NCBI GenBank assembly: GCA_031284105.1
Contig: JAITAN010000112.1
Span: 1-5,893 of the forward strand
DNA length: 5,893 nucleotides
Reading direction: 5' to 3'
Origin: Treponema sp.
Lineage (GTDB): Bacteria; Spirochaetota; Spirochaetia; Treponematales; Breznakiellaceae
Each line of letters opens with the position of its first letter. Positions within the stretch are counted from its first letter, which is position 1. This document shows positions 5,048 through 5,893 of the stretch, piece after piece. The notes under the pieces are model-generated. The model was not told where the DNA came from, searched no databases, and saw nothing but the letters and a program-made list of their open reading frames with translations. Made by a program: the position numbers and the translations under genes.

Positions 5048-5404
5048 TGAACCTCCCCGCCGCAAGAATACGGAACCGCTTGCGTCTATAATGAGGCTTT
5101 CCCAAAACTTCAGTTTTTGGGAAAGCAACCGTGCGGGATGCATGGGGTCCGGCGTTTCCCTTCGTTTCCCCCGCCGGAGGAGAGGCTCCGGTCGGGCTTA
5201 GGAAGGCATAGCTTCCTCGGCTAGGAACCCGTTTAGAAACAGAAGCCGTTACTAAAAGAAACGCAAGCGTACCCTCGCGTGTACTCGGCGGCTTGACGGT
5301 TATTAACAAATGTATTAAAGTAAACTTACTAAAAGTTTAGATTGAATAAGTATCTGGGACGATTTACACTGAAGTACTATTGAGAGGCTTACATAGGAGC
5401 AAGT
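5048..5404. other. 357-bp intergenic region without a convincing gene
   Basis: The left part (5096-5294) is dense in hairpins and is described separately. The right part (5295-5404) is AT-rich. It holds one small hairpin (TAAACTT 5321-5327 with AAGTTTA 5333-5339, loop ACTAA) and a loose plus-strand promoter-like pair, TTGACG at 5293-5298 and TAAAGT at 5316-5321, with nothing obvious to transcribe. A minus-strand TTG-started frame over 5028-5309 is open but lacks domain signals. Confidence 0.7.
5096..5294. repeat. Cluster of hairpins, possible dispersed structured element
   Basis: Perfect inverted repeats follow one another. GCTTTCCCAAAA (5096-5107) pairs with 5115-5126 around a 7-base loop. 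CCGGCG (5149-5154) pairs with CGCCGG (5172-5177). CCGGAG (5174-5179) pairs with CTCCGG (5186-5191). AGGAAG (5200-5205) pairs with CTTCCT (5212-5217), enclosed by CGGG (5193-5196) and CCCG (5228-5231). AAGCCG (5243-5248) pairs with CGGCTT (5289-5294). The second and third share bases and exclude each other. There is no T-run after the strongest hairpin, so it is not a simple terminator. This could be a non-coding RNA, a REP/MITE-like element, or debris beside the insertion sequence. Confidence 0.45.
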
Positions 5405-5893
5405 TGGACTTCCCCCGATATGACGGACGGTAGGTTAAGCGGTGCCGTAATGTGTTAATGCTATCGGTATGGCATAGCCGAGCGCCGAATGTCTACGGCG
5501 CTTATTATAATACGGTTCCATCACCTCCTCTTTTGAGTGTCTCCCTTCCGCCTTATCCGCTTCCGCTTTTAACGTCTTGAAAAAACTCTCCGCACGGGCA
5601 TTGTCCCAACAGTTCCCCTTCCGGCTCATACTCCGTCCGACCGGCGGATGCCGCGCCGACGGCGCCACTCGAAATTCTTTACCGCAATACCGTACTCCCC
5701 GGTCCGAATGAAAGAGGATGCCGCTCTTCGGCTTGCGGTTCGTGCAGGCCGTCATAAGCGCGTCGCATACATGACCGGCTTCCCCGTCCTCCGAAAACGC
5801 CCGTCCTATCACGCTGCGATCCCATAAATCGAGTATCACCGTTACATACGGCCGGCCGCCGCCGGTCTTCAGATACGTTATGCCGGACACCCG
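5405..5893 (-). mobile_element. IS3-family insertion sequence, one end (partial)
   Basis: The minus-strand transposase 3' end lies 30 bp from a plausible element terminus beginning TGGACTTCCCCC at 5405. It has the 5'-TG end usual for IS3-family inverted repeats, and a G-rich inner segment on the opposite strand. The other end and the target duplication are outside the window, so the boundary is inferred. If 5405 is correct, the flanking 3-bp target copy would be AGT at 5402-5404. Confidence 0.7.
5435..5893 (-). pseudogene. IS3-family transposase, DDE integrase C-terminal part, probably inactive
   Basis: The frame runs off the right edge, with no start in the window, and ends at TAA 5435-5437. 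It covers the integrase core from the first catalytic strand to the C-terminus: GITYLKT, VILDLWDRSVIG, HSDRGVRYCGKEF, SMSRKGNCWDNARAESFFKTLKAE, and YNKRRRHSALGYAIP. Several key positions deviate. The first catalytic Asp of the canonical W-x-x-D-I-T-Y is Gly (GGC), and three positions usually Trp are Arg, all CGG. The second Asp and the Glu of the D-35-E signature are present but 37 residues apart. Reading the stretch 5632-5670 in another frame restores GIRRS, the usual residues before SMS, suggesting a 2-base loss and an 8-base gain that cancel. The family assignment is firm. Inactivity is inferred. Confidence 0.8.

Noticed and set aside
4276..5143. Minus-strand open frames opposite the small gene and the nitroreductase remnant
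   Set aside because: They overlap each other and the recognisable nitroreductase sequence, have no domain signal, and read as Arg/His-rich shadows.
5028..5309. Minus-strand 93-codon frame starting with TTG
   Set aside because: It crosses the hairpin cluster and the nitroreductase 3' end. It shows no domain and its composition is dictated by the inverted repeats. Kept only as a note because the region may be a dispersed element.
5293..5321. TTGACG with TAAAGT 17 bp downstream as a plus-strand promoter
   Set aside because: The -10 box is poor and no plus-strand gene follows before the oppositely oriented insertion sequence.

Overview
The window looks like a chromosomal segment of a spirochaete, most likely a Treponema relative (host-associated or termite-gut type). 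This is inferred from the style of the hypothetical proteins, from a thymidylate kinase with an unusual P-loop beside a small membrane-anchored helical protein, and from the roughly balanced base composition broken by AT-rich control regions. No rRNA or other marker confirms the taxon.

Layout. Positions 1-398 are a tandem array of about 19 units of 21 bp, running in from outside the window. It ends about 30 bp before a gene with a good ribosome binding site (428-1072, +). That gene encodes an unrecognised two-part protein, helical at the N-terminus and beta-rich, fibronectin-III-like at the C-terminus. A probable terminator follows. The AT-rich stretch 1130-1327 then reads on the minus strand as a decayed coding sequence, in frame with and directly after the stop codon of rex. 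Next comes a minus-strand pair, rlpA (1941-2885) and rex (1328-1954), overlapping by 14 nt and probably one transcript. RlpA is an exported double-psi beta-barrel peptidoglycan enzyme with a Pro/Ala repeat linker and a SPOR domain. Rex is the NADH/NAD+-sensing repressor.

The divergent intergenic region 2886-2989 holds a perfect 13-bp inverted repeat covering the rlpA start and a well-spaced promoter for the rightward genes. The rightward group is tmk (2990-3640), a membrane-anchored helical protein starting with TTG (3653-4261), a short unrecognised protein overlapping it by one base (4261-4530), and a nitroreductase gene that has lost its N-terminal coding part (4601-5047).

Positions 5048-5404 contain no convincing gene but are rich in hairpins and resemble a dispersed structured element. 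From 5405 to the right edge lies one end of an IS3-family insertion sequence. Its minus-strand transposase runs off the window and appears inactivated.

How the genes fit together: rlpA-rex pairs a septal cell-wall enzyme with a redox repressor, and tmk makes dTDP for DNA synthesis. No shared pathway is visible beyond housekeeping. The parts least explained by known biology are the helically phased 21-bp array with its downstream gene, the Lys-less P-loop of Tmk, the inverted repeat over the rlpA start, and the hairpin-rich element next to the IS.
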